From Tipula vernalis (Eukaryota; Arthropoda; Insecta; Diptera; Tipulidae), in NCBI GenBank assembly GCA_958295665.1, contig OY282558.1:186784015-186848014 (forward strand): DNA of 64,000 bases, written 5' to 3'. A model generated the notes under the pieces. It was not told where the DNA came from and ran no database searches. It was given only the letters and a program-made list of their open reading frames with translations. This document shows positions 1 to 12,469 of this stretch, one piece after another. Position 1 is the first letter of the stretch, and each line of letters begins with the position of its first letter. Made by a program: the position numbers and the translations under genes.

Positions 1-261
1 TCGGCATCGAACTATTTAATTTATGAATGAAGGAATTGAAAACGTAGAAAATATTTCATTCATGGTTTTATCTAATTTTGTGCTACTTCTACGAAATTTT
101 ATTTATTTTTCCTTGCATTCAAAATATGCAAATAGTTTGTGCAGGCTAAACTTGTATTACAGCGTAACCCAATCCTATGAAATTCAAAATAAATCAAATA
201 ATAATTTTTTAAGATTGTTTTTATTTTAAATAAATAAATAATCTAAGCTTTTTAATTCAAT

Positions 262-547
262 ACAATCTAAAAATGAAAGTTTAAAAAATCACAAAATTTT
301 GATTTTCAAAACGAATAAAAAATAAAAACATTTATTTTAGAAATTTGTGCAAAATGCATTTTCTGAAGTAAAATTCAGATCATCAGTTGCTTTTTATTTA
401 CTCAATAAGAAGTAAATAAAAGCAACTGAAGATGCGAATTTTAGTTCACGATATGCACTATGCTTAAATTTTTAAAATATGTAAATGTTTTTACATATTT
501 TGTAAACCAAAATTTGATGGTTTTTTAAACTTTCATTTTTAAATTGT
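262..547. repeat. Foldback MITE (long inverted repeat)
   Basis: The outer arms start at 262 and end at 547 and pair over about 30 bases (left arm reads ACAATCTAAAAATGAAAG; the right arm complements it with few mismatches). The inner arms also pair: AGTTGCTTTTTATTTACT near 387 against AGTAAATAAAAGCAACT near 411. The whole ~286-bp segment can fold into one imperfect hairpin. It has no coding potential. The structure fits a foldback-type non-autonomous DNA transposon; the family is unknown and no clear target duplication was seen. Confidence 0.7.
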
Positions 548-1640
548 GTGTGATTTACGGTATTCCTAAATTAAAGAACGGTTTGAAATTCAAAATCATT
601 TTGGAAAAAATCAATACAATTACAGATGATATAGTCCAGTTAATCTGTAAAAAAGGTTAAAAATGAGAAATCGATTAGTTCGGAACACCCTTAAAATGGG
701 AAAACTCTCTTCATTTCTACCTACTTTTTAATTATTTTACAAATTGTTAACTTTTTCAACATAGCATTTTTATTTAACTAGACCAAATATGAAATGTTCA
801 ACTTCTGGTGGAAACAATGAGCTTTCCAAATTAAACATGAAAAAAACGATTTTTTTGCTAATTTACTTATTTTATTTGTTTAAATTTTTAATTCAATTAT
901 TTCTTTCGCTTATTTAACCAAATATAATTATTGAACAATTAAATTAACAATTTGCAGTTTATTTTAACATTTAAAATTATGACAATTAGTTTTAGATTAA
1001 TTTGAAAAAAAACAAATATTATAAAATTAAATATTTAATTAAATAGTTAAAATATTTTTTATGTATACTATATTAAATAATATTATAATATATTTAAGAT
1101 ATTTGTAGTTAATAATTAAAATAGTTATAATTAAAATAGTTGAACAAAGATTTCTATCGGTTTGTAATATTACAATACTTTTATTACGAAGAGCGAAATT
1201 ATCAAGAATTTTGCAAGTTCAGTTTCGATCTGAATCAGAATTATGAAAAATTTAATTTTTTTTTCCATCTCATGCTATAGCGACTTAATTGTTAATTGCA
1301 TATACATTTATTAGTACATTAATACAAAACAAAAAGATAGCCAATACCAAACAGCCAACGCTTTTTGGGCACATTTTTGTTGGAAATGGGGTGATTTCGA
1401 ATTCCGAGTTTTAACTTAAGCGACAAGTTTTCAATAATATTTAAGCCCGGTGATGTGTGGTATTTTCATAACTTCGAGACAATTATACAAAAGTCTTTAT
1501 TAGACGATATAAGATGAACGTATCGGATCGTTCTCCTGATAAATTTCGAAACAATCTTTCCAACAACAATTCCAAGCTTTTTAACACTCCAAGGGTTAAA
1601 TAGCTTGGAATCAAATTTTCCTTGACAAATCGGTCCATTT
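548..1640. other. AT-rich stretch, no gene seen
   Basis: Very AT-rich sequence full of short A and T runs. No open frame, splice-consistent exon or known repeat was recognised on either strand. Confidence 0.5.
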
Positions 1641-1829
1641 CACTGCATATTTTACAGAACTATATTTTCGGCCGAATAATAAACTTTATCATTAAAATTA
1701 ACAAAAATAATTACATAAAACTAGATTAAGAAACGCTTAAGAAGAATAGTTTTCAATTTTAGTGCAGAGTATAATATTTTCAAAACTTTTACATCGATTT
1801 TCCCAAAATGCGTTTTCTCTCGTTATGTA

Positions 1830-2090
1830 AATCAAGTTACGTACGGCAGCGTTGAATTGATTGAATATTATTTCATCATTCCATTTGGGATTCGAAGCCA
1901 AAAATATTAAAGTTACTCTCATCTGAGAATATAGTAATTATAATGGTGAAGTAGTACACCTTATCCGTGTTTTTTATATTATTGTTATGAATAAGTTGTT
2001 TTTATCTCGCGTTTCTGCCATGGAAATTTACACCTCGTAAAAGACCTCGCACGGTCTCGGCATGAACTTTTCAGCCATACAGATTTTTCT
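1830..2090 (-). pseudogene. Tc1/mariner transposase scrap
   Basis: On the minus strand the frame at about 1928-1897 reads FSDESNFNIFG, matching the W-x-DES-x-F block around the first catalytic aspartate of Tc1 transposases. About 100 bases upstream on the same strand another frame reads ETVRGLLRG and then NFHGRNAR, resembling the end of the second helix-turn-helix region that precedes this block in the family. Stops follow directly, and the rest of the catalytic domain was not found. This is an old fragment in at least two frames. Confidence 0.5.
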
Positions 2091-2109
2091 AACTCAACTC
2101 ATACGAAAT

Positions 2110-2515
2110 TACGAATTTCGTTAATATACAATATGTATTTTTATATTCTTAAATGCTGCGAGTTGGTTGAAGAAAATGTGAACTCATGAATTTTAAATTT
2201 TGTAATGATTACATTTCCTTAAATGCATTTCCAAATTTTCAATTGAAACATTAATTTAGGTATGGAGAGATTTATCCCTAGGATAACAGCTTCAAGTACA
2301 AAAAAGGAAACGTGGCATAATAATGACTTAATAAATCTAAAAATAGAAGGGGCAAGGCTCACAAAAAATATAAATTACATCCTAATTGCGTAAGAACTAC
2401 ATATATACTATATATGGGCTTATCCATTACTTTTTAAAAAAACCGGGCGCATGCATTTTACTGCATTCACCGATTTATCTGTAACTTTTTTCCAGAAAAT
2501 TAGTCGATGAAAAAT
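2110..2515. other. No gene seen
   Basis: AT-rich spacer between the Tc1 scrap and the long inverted-repeat element. Nothing recognisable on either strand. Confidence 0.4.
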
Positions 2516-3765
2516 GGATTTTCTCAAAATTTGACCCATTCCTGGCCCACACTTCTCAAGCTAAGATTTTTTGAAGTTAAGAAATTTTAGGTTAATAGAT
2601 AGGTAGCCATTCTACTTAGGTTGCTTTGTTTTTAAAGGTATAGGCCTCATTCTCTCCGTTTTCTCGCCCCACTACGTTATAATCTTTTTAAAACACCTAA
2701 TAGCTCGTTAAAAAAAAATCAGGAGTAGTAACGTACGTTTTAATTCAGTATTTCACAAATATCTCAGTTTCTGTTTATCATATTAAAAAAAAAGTATGTA
2801 CCACTTTATTTATTATGAGTTTGCCTTTAAATCTAACATTTTTAAAATTATAAGTAGGGGTAAGTTTAGTAGTAGATACAAGTTAATTTGCACCTTTTTT
2901 CATCAAGGGGATCACTACTGTAAATTGTTAACAGTGTTGAACCTACTATTGAGCTTTTCCTTATGCTTCTGAATTTTGTTATGATCTATATAAAATCAAA
3001 ATTGATCTGAGAGATTTTAATTTATTTACTGTAATATTAAGTTAAAAATGTTCGATTTAAAGGCAAACTCAAAATATATAAAGTAGTACATACTTTTTTT
3101 TAACATGATAAACAGAAGCTGAGATATTTGTGAAATACAGAATTAAAACGTGCGTTACTATCCCTGATTTTTTTTTAACGAGTTATTAGGTGTTTTAAAA
3201 AATTATAACGCAGTTAGGATCTCAATATGCAAATAAGTATTTCATGAGGTGTTGTGAGGATAAAACGATGAGCTTCTTTCCAAAAGCTAGTTTCGTTCAG
3301 AGTAAAACGAGAAAAGTTACAGAGGTGTGAATATTACGATTTCCGGAAAATTGGGTGCATTCAAACGCTTGTACCCTACTTTAAAATTGTTTGAAAAAAT
3401 TAAATGTGGTTCAAAAATTTGTAAAGGTCATGAAAACATGAAAAAACTGACTCTATGTATTTTAGTAAAAATTCACTGATTTAGCGAAAATTTTAAAACA
3501 TGCCATTTTCTAATAAAAAAATAAGATTGTACCTTTTGGTGTCGCATTTAGCCAATATTAAATATGAGGCTGAAACTGACTTCAAATGAAAGTTCAATAA
3601 AAAACGAAGAGAATGATGCCTATAACATTAAAATAAAGCAACCTAAGTAGAATGGTTACCTATCGAGAATAGCCTAAAATTGCCCAATTTCTTAACTTCC
3701 AAAAAGTATTACTCGTGGAGGGGAGAGGAGGGGCGCTGGAAAGAGCCAAATTTTGGGAAACTCTA
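2516..3765. mobile_element. Long inverted-repeat (foldback) element, ~1.25 kb, interrupted
   Basis: The left arm (about 2516-2870) pairs with two separated right-arm blocks: the inner arm pairs with about 3045-3216 and the outer arm with about 3610-3765. A shared landmark is CCATTCTACTTAGGTTGCTT in the left arm, whose complement lies near 3645. The right arm is therefore split by roughly 390 bases (about 3217-3610) that have no partner on the left. No transposase frame is present. This fits a foldback or long-TIR non-autonomous DNA element that later received an insertion in one arm, or lost the matching part of the other. Confidence 0.7.
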
Positions 3766-3774
3766 TTAAAGAAT

Positions 3775-3825
3775 ATATATATATATATATAAATATAGTA
3801 TATACATATGTACATATATATTCTT
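3775..3825. repeat. AT-rich microsatellite
   Basis: A short (TA)n-like run with interruptions, directly next to the foldback element and before the LINE remnant. Confidence 0.7.
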
Positions 3826-3977
3826 TACAGCAGTTATATTCTGGAGCTTGCATCATCAACTAAATCATATTAATTACAAAAACAAATCTAATGGACAACA
3901 AATTTGTTGGACATTGTATATAATTCAAAATCTATGTATTTTGAATAATGTTGTAAGGGAGTCAAAATATTCTATGT

Positions 3978-5310
3978 TTCGTCTCGAAGTAGATACTATT
4001 TTATCCGAATGGTCAATCCTTGATATTAATGAAAGTTCCGGATTCGATTGTATTCCACTCATTTTATAAAATTAGCCGGTAGTTCTGGCAATTTCTGGCC
4101 ATATTTTCCTAGTTGCCTCTCTCTTCTATGGGAACGCTTACTTATTAAGCCAATTTTTAAATCTGGATCTGGAAGCGATGTCGAGAACTATAGAGGTATT
4201 TGCATTATTTCAGTTTTAACAAAGCATTGTGTGTAACTAGTTAAAGGGAAATTGTGGTTTCATGTTAAGATATTTATTTCTCATGGATTTTTCACAGGAT
4301 AGCTTGAATTTTTCCTTGATAGGTCAACTGTAACTAGCTTAGTTTTGTTTTCAAATTGTATTTTATATGCACTATTATATGGTAATTTTGTACAGGTCAT
4401 TTACACTGATTTGTGAAAAGCCTTTGATAAGATCGATCATGAATTGCTGCTGCGGAAACTTGACTCCTTGGATTGTAACTGTTTTGCCGATTGATTGGAT
4501 TAGGTCTTACCTGGAATTTAGAACTCAAATAGTGAAAATTGGTATAATTTCACTTCAAGAGTTCTTCAGGAGCCCATCAAGGTAGTCATTTGGCTCCATG
4601 TTTTTTATTCTTTTCGTAAATGATGTGGTAAATTGTCTGAGTAATTTATGCGGACGACATTAAAATTTTCACAACTATTTCTTGCGCCAATGATGCAATT
4701 GACTTTCAATCGGATCCGACAAACTTCAAAGCTTAGTGTACATCGCATAATATGATGCTATAGATCTACAAATGCAAAACAATCTGCTTCACCCGATTAC
4801 ACTCACCCGCTAGTTACGTTTACTTTTTTGACGATTGCATTATTGAAAGTGTCGATAAGTTTAAAAATTTAGGTATAAGTTTTATTTCGAATCTATCATT
4901 TCATAAGCACATTGAGGGTTGCATTTCTAAAGCGAATTCTATGCTTGGGTTTTTTAAAAGGTTTTCCAAAGATTTTCAGGATTCTTACGTGATTAAAATT
5001 TTATATATCCCGTTTGTTCATTCATTGTTAGAATATGGTGTTGCCGTATGGAATCTGTTTTATAATAACTACTCAGATGGCATAGATAGAGTGTAAAAGC
5101 GCTTTTAAATGTAAGCTCTCCCAAGGCTACCTAGAGATGTAAGCCTGCCTGCTTTCATACTTCCAGCATATCGAGGTAGATGCAAATTAATAAATACTGA
5201 GCCCCTCCACATATCTCTGCCGGAAATTAAGTTCAAGTATTTTAGTTTGACCCTATAGGACTTTAAAAATAAAGAAAAAGGGTGAAGACGGGATGCTTCT
5301 TCAATTTTAA
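3978..5310 (+). pseudogene. Decayed LINE reverse transcriptase
   Basis: Conceptual pieces in several frames follow the order of a non-LTR reverse transcriptase: ILDINESSGFDCIP (RT block 1), PIFKSGSGSDVENYRG (block 2), KAFDKIDHELLLRKL (block A with the catalytic D), GSHLAP (block B), YADDIKIF in broken form near 4650 (block C), then FKNLGISF and LLEYGVAVW and a C-terminal YRGRCKLIN block. Frameshifts and stops are frequent, so it cannot encode an active enzyme. The motif order and PIFKSG suggest a Jockey/CR1-like clade, but the exact clade is not certain. The endonuclease half is missing and no poly(A) tail was identified. Confidence 0.75.
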
Positions 5311-5356
5311 GGGTGTCCCGCATTAAACAGCGTACACTTTATATTTTGACATCATG

Positions 5357-6287
5357 TACGGCACACAATCTATAGGAATTCAAAAAATATTTCCTTTAAA
5401 ATCGATTTCATTGTAAAATTAGAGAAGTTGGTTGAACTAATAATGAAGCTTAATTGAAAACTGCTTAAAATATGTCTTCAAAATTGTTTGTGCATATTAA
5501 AACTTAAGACAAAAAAGCAGAAGATTGTGAGACACGATCTTTAAATGTAGAACTACATACGCCTAGAGTATAAAGTAAGAGGTCACATAGAATAGGATAG
5601 TTTGGTAGTATATGAATTAGGATAGTTTGATCGTTTCATGCAAATTAAATGGTGTTGGTCGACTAAAGGCCGTCCAACTCTTACCGAGTTATAAATAATA
5701 AAACAACACGCGGCCCGGCGACCTTAAATGAGAGAAATATTTTCTACGATTTTCAAAAATAAAAATTGTTATAAAGAGGTCGTCGAACCACGTGAAAAGG
5801 TTTTTGTCCCGTTAACGGCCGTTCATCCATTATCGAAATATAAATAAAAATGTGAAGAAAACAAAAAAATCCGTTTTTCGTTTTTTCTCCACTTTAAAAG
5901 GGACAATTTACACAAATAATAGTAGATTGTTCTACAAGTGAAAGTTTTCCAGCGATTGTAATTGTTTAATTTGGGTATTTTTCGTCAAGTATACAAGGAA
6001 AAATGGCATATTCGACGCGTAACAAAAGGGATTTACCGCATGCTTGAAAAATTTTACACTCGCTGGAAAACTCACTTTTCTTTATTTGTAGATCTACTAT
6101 TTATAAAGAACACATCATGTCGCGAGTAACTGTTTGTTCCTTTAAATGTGTTTTTTTGTCTTAATTTTTAATTTGCACAAACAATTTTAAATAAAGCTTT
6201 ATTAGTCCAACCAACTGCTAACTTTATAGAGAAATCGATTTTAAGAAAAATATTATGTTTGAATTCCTATGTAGGTTTTGGGCCGTA
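5357..6287. mobile_element. Foldback element with nested inverted repeats, ~0.93 kb
   Basis: The outer arms pair: TATAGGAATTCAAA near 5371 against TTTGAATTCCTATG near 6258, and GAGAAGTTGGTTGAACTAAT near 5423 against its partner near 6209. A second, inner inverted repeat lies at about 5890-6125 (GTGAAAGTTTTCCAGCG against CGCTGGAAAACTCAC). No coding capacity was found. The nesting suggests one foldback element with a complex stem, or a palindrome inserted within another. Confidence 0.7.
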
Positions 6288-6289
6288 TT

Positions 6290-7012
6290 ATTACGAAACA
6301 AAATCAATTTGTTTTCATTCATATTAGACGAAAAATGCGTATTTTAATTAAGAAAACCCATATCTTAATTCATCTTTTTTATTTCGCGATACAAAAAATC
6401 GCACGGCCGACATTCATAAGTTTTTTTTCTAAACCAAAACAAATCGACAACAGTCGACTCAATTGTGTACGTACAAGAAAATACACAGACGTGCATCTAC
6501 ATAACATATCAAAAAAAACAAAAACAAGGAAACAAAAATGTTCGTAAAAGCAAGAGAGAGGTAAATTTTTTTTTTTTTTGTTTTTCAGTGAAGGAAATAA
6601 ATATTCAATTTAAAATAAAGAATTTCATTACGTTTATAAAAAACTTTGTTTCCCTCGGTGGACACCTAATGTTAGTTTTATTTTCGGCCGTACACATTAT
6701 TCGTGCGCTGATTAAATTTCATTGTTGTAAGCGCTTGAAATTTCTTATATTTCATTATTTTATGTGGATTCACTCTTGACATCTTGCATAGTATAAATAC
6801 ATATAGTACTTCCATGCAAACTTCATCGGTGAAGTGTTAGATGGAGATACTGATATCGTTTTCGATTTTTGATAATATTTTTGTATATAAATCCGCCCAA
6901 ATATATGTTCGAATTAATACGCCCAAATGTCATCATATTTTTCTAACCGTTCATTGAATAGTTAAGTGTGTAAAATATAGACATATCCATAGATATTTGT
7001 TTATTTCGTTTC
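6290..7012. other. No gene supported
   Basis: Two short open frames overlap here (about 90 and 100 codons), but both are lysine- and phenylalanine-rich readings of AT-rich DNA without motifs or splice context. I see no supported feature. Confidence 0.4.
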
Positions 7013-7021
7013 GGTTCAACC

Positions 7022-7563
7022 AATGCCGTCTAGAATATACAAGCCATACTGCTGTCTACGTCACTCAAATTATGTCGACAGTTCCATTAATCTTCTGCAG
7101 ATGGCATTAATGCTAGAAAAACGAAAGAGAACAAAACTTGAAAACGAAGAGATTAAAACATGTGAAAATATAAAAAATAAATTAGTATTAATCCAAGCGC
7201 AGGAAAGGGAGGTTGTGCGTCGTGTGTTTTTTCATAATTTAAAATTATTAATAAAAAAAAGTTCATATACATTTTTCCAACTCATATTACATTTTTAGTT
7301 AATATATATTTATATTTATATCATTATTTCATTAATAGTTTTAAATTATGCAGACAATTAGCAGAGATAAAAATATGTACAACCATCCTTTCGTACGCAT
7401 GAGATAATACTAAATAATTTTTTTATTTTTGAAATATTTTATTCTCTGTTTCTCTCAACTCTTTCATTTTTCGAATGTTAATTGCCATCTAGGTTATGTC
7501 GATGAATTAAAAAAAAATAATTTTTGCTTTTAGCAGTATGGCTTGTATATTCTAGACGGCATT
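7022..7563. mobile_element. MITE with ~32-bp perfect TIRs and 9-bp target duplication
   Basis: The left end starts AATGCCGTCTAGAATATACA and continues to AGCCATACTGCT; the right end at 7532-7563 is its exact reverse complement. Both sides are flanked by the same 9-bp direct repeat GGTTCAACC (7013-7021 and 7564-7572). Because CC/GG can belong to either the TIR or the repeat, the duplication could be read as 7-9 bp. A 9-bp duplication is typical of Mutator-like elements, 8 bp of hAT and P. An open frame of 91 codons starts inside the left TIR (7023-7298) and is rich in charged helix-forming residues; it may be chance or a relic of the parent transposase. Confidence 0.85.
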
Positions 7564-7572
7564 GGTTCAACC

Positions 7573-8765
7573 AACACTAAAACAATATTATTTATAAAAA
7601 TTTTTATTTATGCACTGATGGTAAATTTTAATGTTGATGAAAATTCTTGGCAGTGCTATTTGATTAAATATGTACAATATCAAATTCCCCATAAAAACCA
7701 TATACAAAACATAATTTTGTTTTCTTTTTTTTAATTTCTATTTGTATGAAAAATCCTAATAAAACCATGAATATCAACTCTACACAATAATATTTGTAAA
7801 CAAAATCAGCTGATGTTAGATTTTTCGTGTTAGTTCATCTTTAGAGAGAACAAGGGACCAAAGCATTTATTTCCCTTATAATGGAAAGAAAAAAACATTT
7901 GATGTGAAAACTAGTTTTTATAGACGGTTTGTAAAAAAACTTGTGCTGGGGCCTTATTCTCGAATTCCACATCCATTTTCCACATGCGGACAAATAAAAA
8001 TAAAAAACGTACACGTTAGAATTTTAACCAGTTCCATTTAAAACACCAAAGCGATTAAAAAGTAAGGAAAATTTAATATTTTTCACCACAGTTAACAAAT
8101 GTAACTTTTTATCCGATTGAAACACAGCCTAATTTGTACGTGATAATTTTCTCGCCTATTTTTTTTAATAAAATCAAATTGAAAATAATAATAAAAATAC
8201 GACTACATTATACTCCGCGGTTCCACAACCCGATTATTGGTGAAATATTATCCTGATCCTGTAATGATGAGGAAACGAATAAATACGTAAGGATTTCTGG
8301 GGATTCGTTTCACGAAATCACAGATTTTTTACCACGCAAAACGCATGGATGGCAACGTTAGTTACAACTCATGGCTTTTTGTGGCTTAAAAGTGGGACAA
8401 GGCATAGAATGGTGGGAGCTGTTAATATCAACTTATATTATTGTTAATACCCAAATTATATTTTATTTATTATTGTAAAAAATTATATGTTCTCGCTCTT
8501 GTTGATTGCTGTTGCTAATAAAATATTCAAATCACATTCAGTAATAAAATATTTCACATGGATCTGTCAAAATGTATCATAGGGAACGACTGTAATAATT
8601 TGGATGAGTATAATATTTAACAAGGTATTCAGGCACGGCCTAAATTATTGTTCGTGTAAAACAAACCAAAACAAGTTGTCGCTATAGTTTGAAGTATTTC
8701 TATAAAGGTATTTTGAAACTAGTTTCGTATGTATACATTTTATTTACATTTTTAAATTATTAATA
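7573..8765. other. AT-rich stretch, no gene seen
   Basis: No convincing exon, RNA gene or known mobile-element motif was found. A segment near 7950 (GGGGCCTTATTCTCGAATTC) loosely resembles the ends of the foldback element at 44.6 kb, but no matching second end was identified. Confidence 0.35.
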
Positions 8766-9673
8766 TTAAAATAGTGTGTGTTTATAAAACTTATTTAAAC
8801 AAAAACGGCACCAATGCCACAAGAACATTTTTTATTGTGCCACAGGGCAATCGCTGTAAAGTTTGGTTGAATCATGGTTGTGTGTGGGATAAACTCCAAG
8901 AGTGTTCAAAATACTATATATTACATTTTGTGAAAAACACTTCTGTGTCAATGAGATTAAAATAACTGGGTATACAAAAGTTTTGAAAAGAACGGCGCTA
9001 AATAAAATATTTAATAGTTTTGTTTGTAAATGTAAAGACAATTACATCGACGTTGCTTGTCAAAGATTAATAAATCTAAAACTTTATACAACTCCTATTT
9101 TAAAAAAACCTTTGCCGCCAACCATTACTTTTAACACAGAGTATTCTGAGGTTGAGCCAGTACTCTGAGTAGAACTGACTCGCCACTACTCAAACTAAAA
9201 TATGAAGCAGGGCCCCCAAAAACGTATCTAAGGAATTATGATATTCCACAAGTTCCTTTAGCGTGTCCTATATCGCCCTCTCAGTTCCTCAGTCCACATC
9301 ACCGAAGGAGGACCGAAACCAATCAAGAAAATAAGCAACTGAAAAAAATGTCGAGGTTCCTTTTAAACACTCCGCCTAAATAGAAGCTCGCATCCGTGGA
9401 TATTGTGGTAAAAGATTTTATTAGCAACTTACTTGAAGATCGGCCAGAAGTGAAAACGTTTGTGTTTAAACAAATATTCCACAAAAAAAATCGACATGGA
9501 CACAAACAGAGCAAAAGTAATTTCTAGGATTTTATTTTAAATCACCTGCATTTTTAAGAATAAGGATTTGTATACCAAATTTTAAAAATATGATTTGTAA
9601 TATTTCACATAAGTAGCTATTTTATTTTATTAATTTAAAATTAATTTTTTATTTTTATTTAAATAGCTGTGCA

Positions 9674-9765
9674 ACCAGATAGGAAATACTTCATTTTGTG
9701 TAACGAGTGGGATATTGCTCGCTTCGCTTATTTCGAAAATCACACAAGTTACACAAAATGATTAT
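9674..9765. repeat. Imperfect hairpin
   Basis: CATTTTGTGTAAC near 9692 is repeated as GTTACACAAAATG near 9748, giving a stem of 13 bp around a loop of about 45 bases. Function unknown. Confidence 0.5.
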
Positions 9766-10516
9766 TCATAACGTTTCGTTACAAAGATTTTTTCTAATTT
9801 TTGTAAAAAAAACAGTAAATTATTGAATTTTGGCAAAAAAGTCTTAAAGTCGTAAAATTCCAAATTAATTTAATTTTTGTCTTTTTTTTTTTAAATCAAG
9901 TAGACACAAACTGGTGAATATTTCATCACCAGTTGTGAAATAAGGCAGTGATACGTGCAACGTGTTTCCATGCTGATTTGTTGAAATAGCTTTTACTTTT
10001 TTAAGATCATGTATTTTTGCGTGAAAGGCAAAAAAAAGTTCTGTGTACAAAATTGAACAATGTTCAATTTTTGTCTTAATGCCGCATACTTGAAATCTAC
10101 CAACGGTAACTTGGTAATTTCAAAGCAAAAGAACTTGACAAAAACGTCACGACAAAAAATTATAAACTTAAGAATTTTAGTGGAACCATTATTTTTCGAT
10201 ATTTGTTTTCAAACCAAACTTTCTTTACTTCTAATAAAATAAACTTGAATATTTTAAACTATTTTACTGTGGCATAAAATAAAAAACTATTAAACTACAA
10301 ATTGTTATTGTTTATGTGCAAAGCAAAATGGGGCTACAAAATTCGCCAATCACAAAATGTTGACATTTTTTACCTTTTAGGAAAAAATACACTAGACAAA
10401 TTTTTTCAAATTAACAAATAAATTGATGTCTCCGTTAAGCCTAGAGAAATAAAATTTAAATAAATAAATAAAACTAAAAAGCCATTTACATATTCCTTAA
10501 GTTTGGATGCAAAATT

Positions 10517-10757
10517 ACGAAGCTTCGTTAAATTTGTTAAGTGACGTTATTTTTCGCTGGGCGAGAATACAGAAATGCTATCTACCCCATTTTTAAGTTT
10601 TGTTAATTCTTAATTTTTAAGTTTATTAAGTGGTAACCAGCGAAAAATTATAAACTAATTAAGAATTAACAAAACTTAAAAATGCGGTAGATAGCATTTC
10701 TGTATTCTCGCCTAGCGAAAAATTGACGTCACTTAAGAAATTTAACAAAGCTTCGTT
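10517..10757. repeat. Large palindromic MITE (~240 bp)
   Basis: The two halves are near-perfect inverted copies: GCGAGAATACAGAAATGCTA lies in the left arm (from 10560), and its reverse complement lies in the right arm near 10690-10710, continuing through TTTTTCGCT and the outer ACGAAGCTT. The centre is near 10637. It interrupts the P-type remnant and has no coding capacity. Confidence 0.8.
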
Positions 10758-11769
10758 AAATTAGATCTGTCAATTAAGAAAAATTAAGAATGAGCGATTT
10801 TGTGTCGAAATGTAAGAAATAAATAAAAAAAATAAATAAATTTTTGATGCGGTAGGTGCAAAGATTTTTATTTCATGCGATTTTATTTATATTCAATTCA
10901 TGAATTTCATCAATTTAACTTTTACTTTTATAGGTTTTATTGTGGTATTACACTGTATATATTCTTCATTTCTTGCCTAGTTATGAAAAATCTGCCGTTT
11001 CGCAACCTACTACAGTAACCATACGTTATATTAAAATGAAAACCAAATTATACTAGTATACTTAATACTCAGTCATATATTTTTTTTACTTAGGAATATC
11101 GACTATTTTGCGTTGGCATTCGCTAACAAGATTTGAAAGTGGAGTATCCAAGAATATAATTAGTCTTTTAAAAAATAAATGTGACGGCATGATTGAAATA
11201 GACCAACGTTACATTCTGTGATGGATAAAATGTCAATAAAAAAAGAATTGGAATATAATACAGCAGATGACCTAATCCATGGATACCAGGACCTTGGTGG
11301 ACTTGGAAGGGGTAATTTGATTTCCGACAAAGCATTTGTATTTATGCTACGTGCACTCAACCGCAATTGGAAACAAGTAGTCGGTTATTAAATGGGTTCA
11401 CCAAAAGGCGACCAACGGAACAGAAACAGTTGTCAACAAAGTTCACAAAATCGGTTTGCAAATAGTTGGTATCAAATATGGTCAAGGTAGTACAAACAGA
11501 AAAGCATTTTCAAGTTTAGGGAGCCATGGGCGAGGTTTGGTCCACGAAAAATATTTTGTTTTTACGACATCACTCACCTTTTTAAAAGTGTTCAGAATTG
11601 TTTATATTCTGATAACATATTAACCAACGACTGCGAAAAGACAATATTGTGGCAGATACTACAAACACTTTATTCTATGGAGCATGGATCAGTGAGAGTT
11701 TAACATGACCTCACTCGTAAGCACATTTGCCCCGATATTTTTGAAAAACTTAAATTAATTTAAATAAGT

Positions 11770-12465
11770 CGCGTTTTTTTATTCGCTCCGGATAGCTGCT
11801 ATCGAGAGATGTCATATAAAAATTGGCCTCCCGATAGCGCTCCGTATAAATAGGTAGAGCCAAATATTTTTTATATGAAGATTTTGGTAAACAATTATTA
11901 CAGTTACAGTTACAGTATACAGTTTATTCACGGGAAATATCCACATCGATTAAGTGATGCGGACACTGCTCGTATTACCAAATATATAATTTCTGAATTT
12001 ATACGTCTTAGCTTAAAGCAAAAAAAAATGATGAACTCAAGCAACCGAAAAGGCATCAAAATAAAATTTTTCAATTTAGAAGAAAACGAAAACTAAAATT
12101 CTACTAATATTTAACTTTTTTTTGTTATTTTGAAATGGATTTCATTGTATTTACTTAAAATGTTTATGCTACCAAAACAAAATACAAAAGGTCAATGACC
12201 GTGTGAACCGCAAAAATAAAAATTATCTTTTCTCATTCCTAAACAATTTTTTGCTCAATAGAAATTACATATCTACATATTCAATTATTTATTAAAATAT
12301 AAAAATAAAAATAATTAGTGAAAATTTTAAATAAAATAAAAAATTGAGTTGAAATTAAAAAATGACAAATTGATTTTTATTGCCATTTTGGTCAGTTTTA
12401 GGCAATAAACTTCAGAATTTAAAAAAAAAAAAAAATATGTTTGAGTAGTACCACGTAGTACGTAC
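11770..12465. other. No gene supported
   Basis: A 74-codon open frame at 11875-12096 shows no recognised motif. The 11780-11850 region holds a short imperfect inverted repeat around GATAGC. Otherwise AT-rich spacer. Confidence 0.35.
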
Positions 12466-12469
12466 AACA

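Larger units (their letters stand above)
8770..11765 (+). pseudogene. P-type (THAP) transposase remnant 1
   Basis: Three blocks in order look like one decayed P-element/THAP9-type transposase. At 8774-8965 the frame carries the middle of a THAP domain (TFFIVPQGN, a later W, then a CSKYYI block). A frame change leads to FCEKHFCVNE (about 8926) and RTALNK, the C-x2-H-F end of the THAP fold. A linker-like frame follows at 9195-9515 with one stop. The catalytic region appears at about 11225-11700: MSIKKELEYN, then GYQDLGGLGR, FMLRALNRNWKQ, a G-x-GSTN region and YDITHLFKSVQN in shifted frames, matching the order in THAP9. The stretch 9520-11090 has no recognisable coding sequence and contains a palindrome (10517-10757). 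No terminal repeats were identified. Confidence 0.65.

Noticed and set aside
6278..6779. Two overlapping open frames (89 and 104 codons)
   Set aside because: Low-complexity composition from AT-rich DNA, no domain and no splice context.
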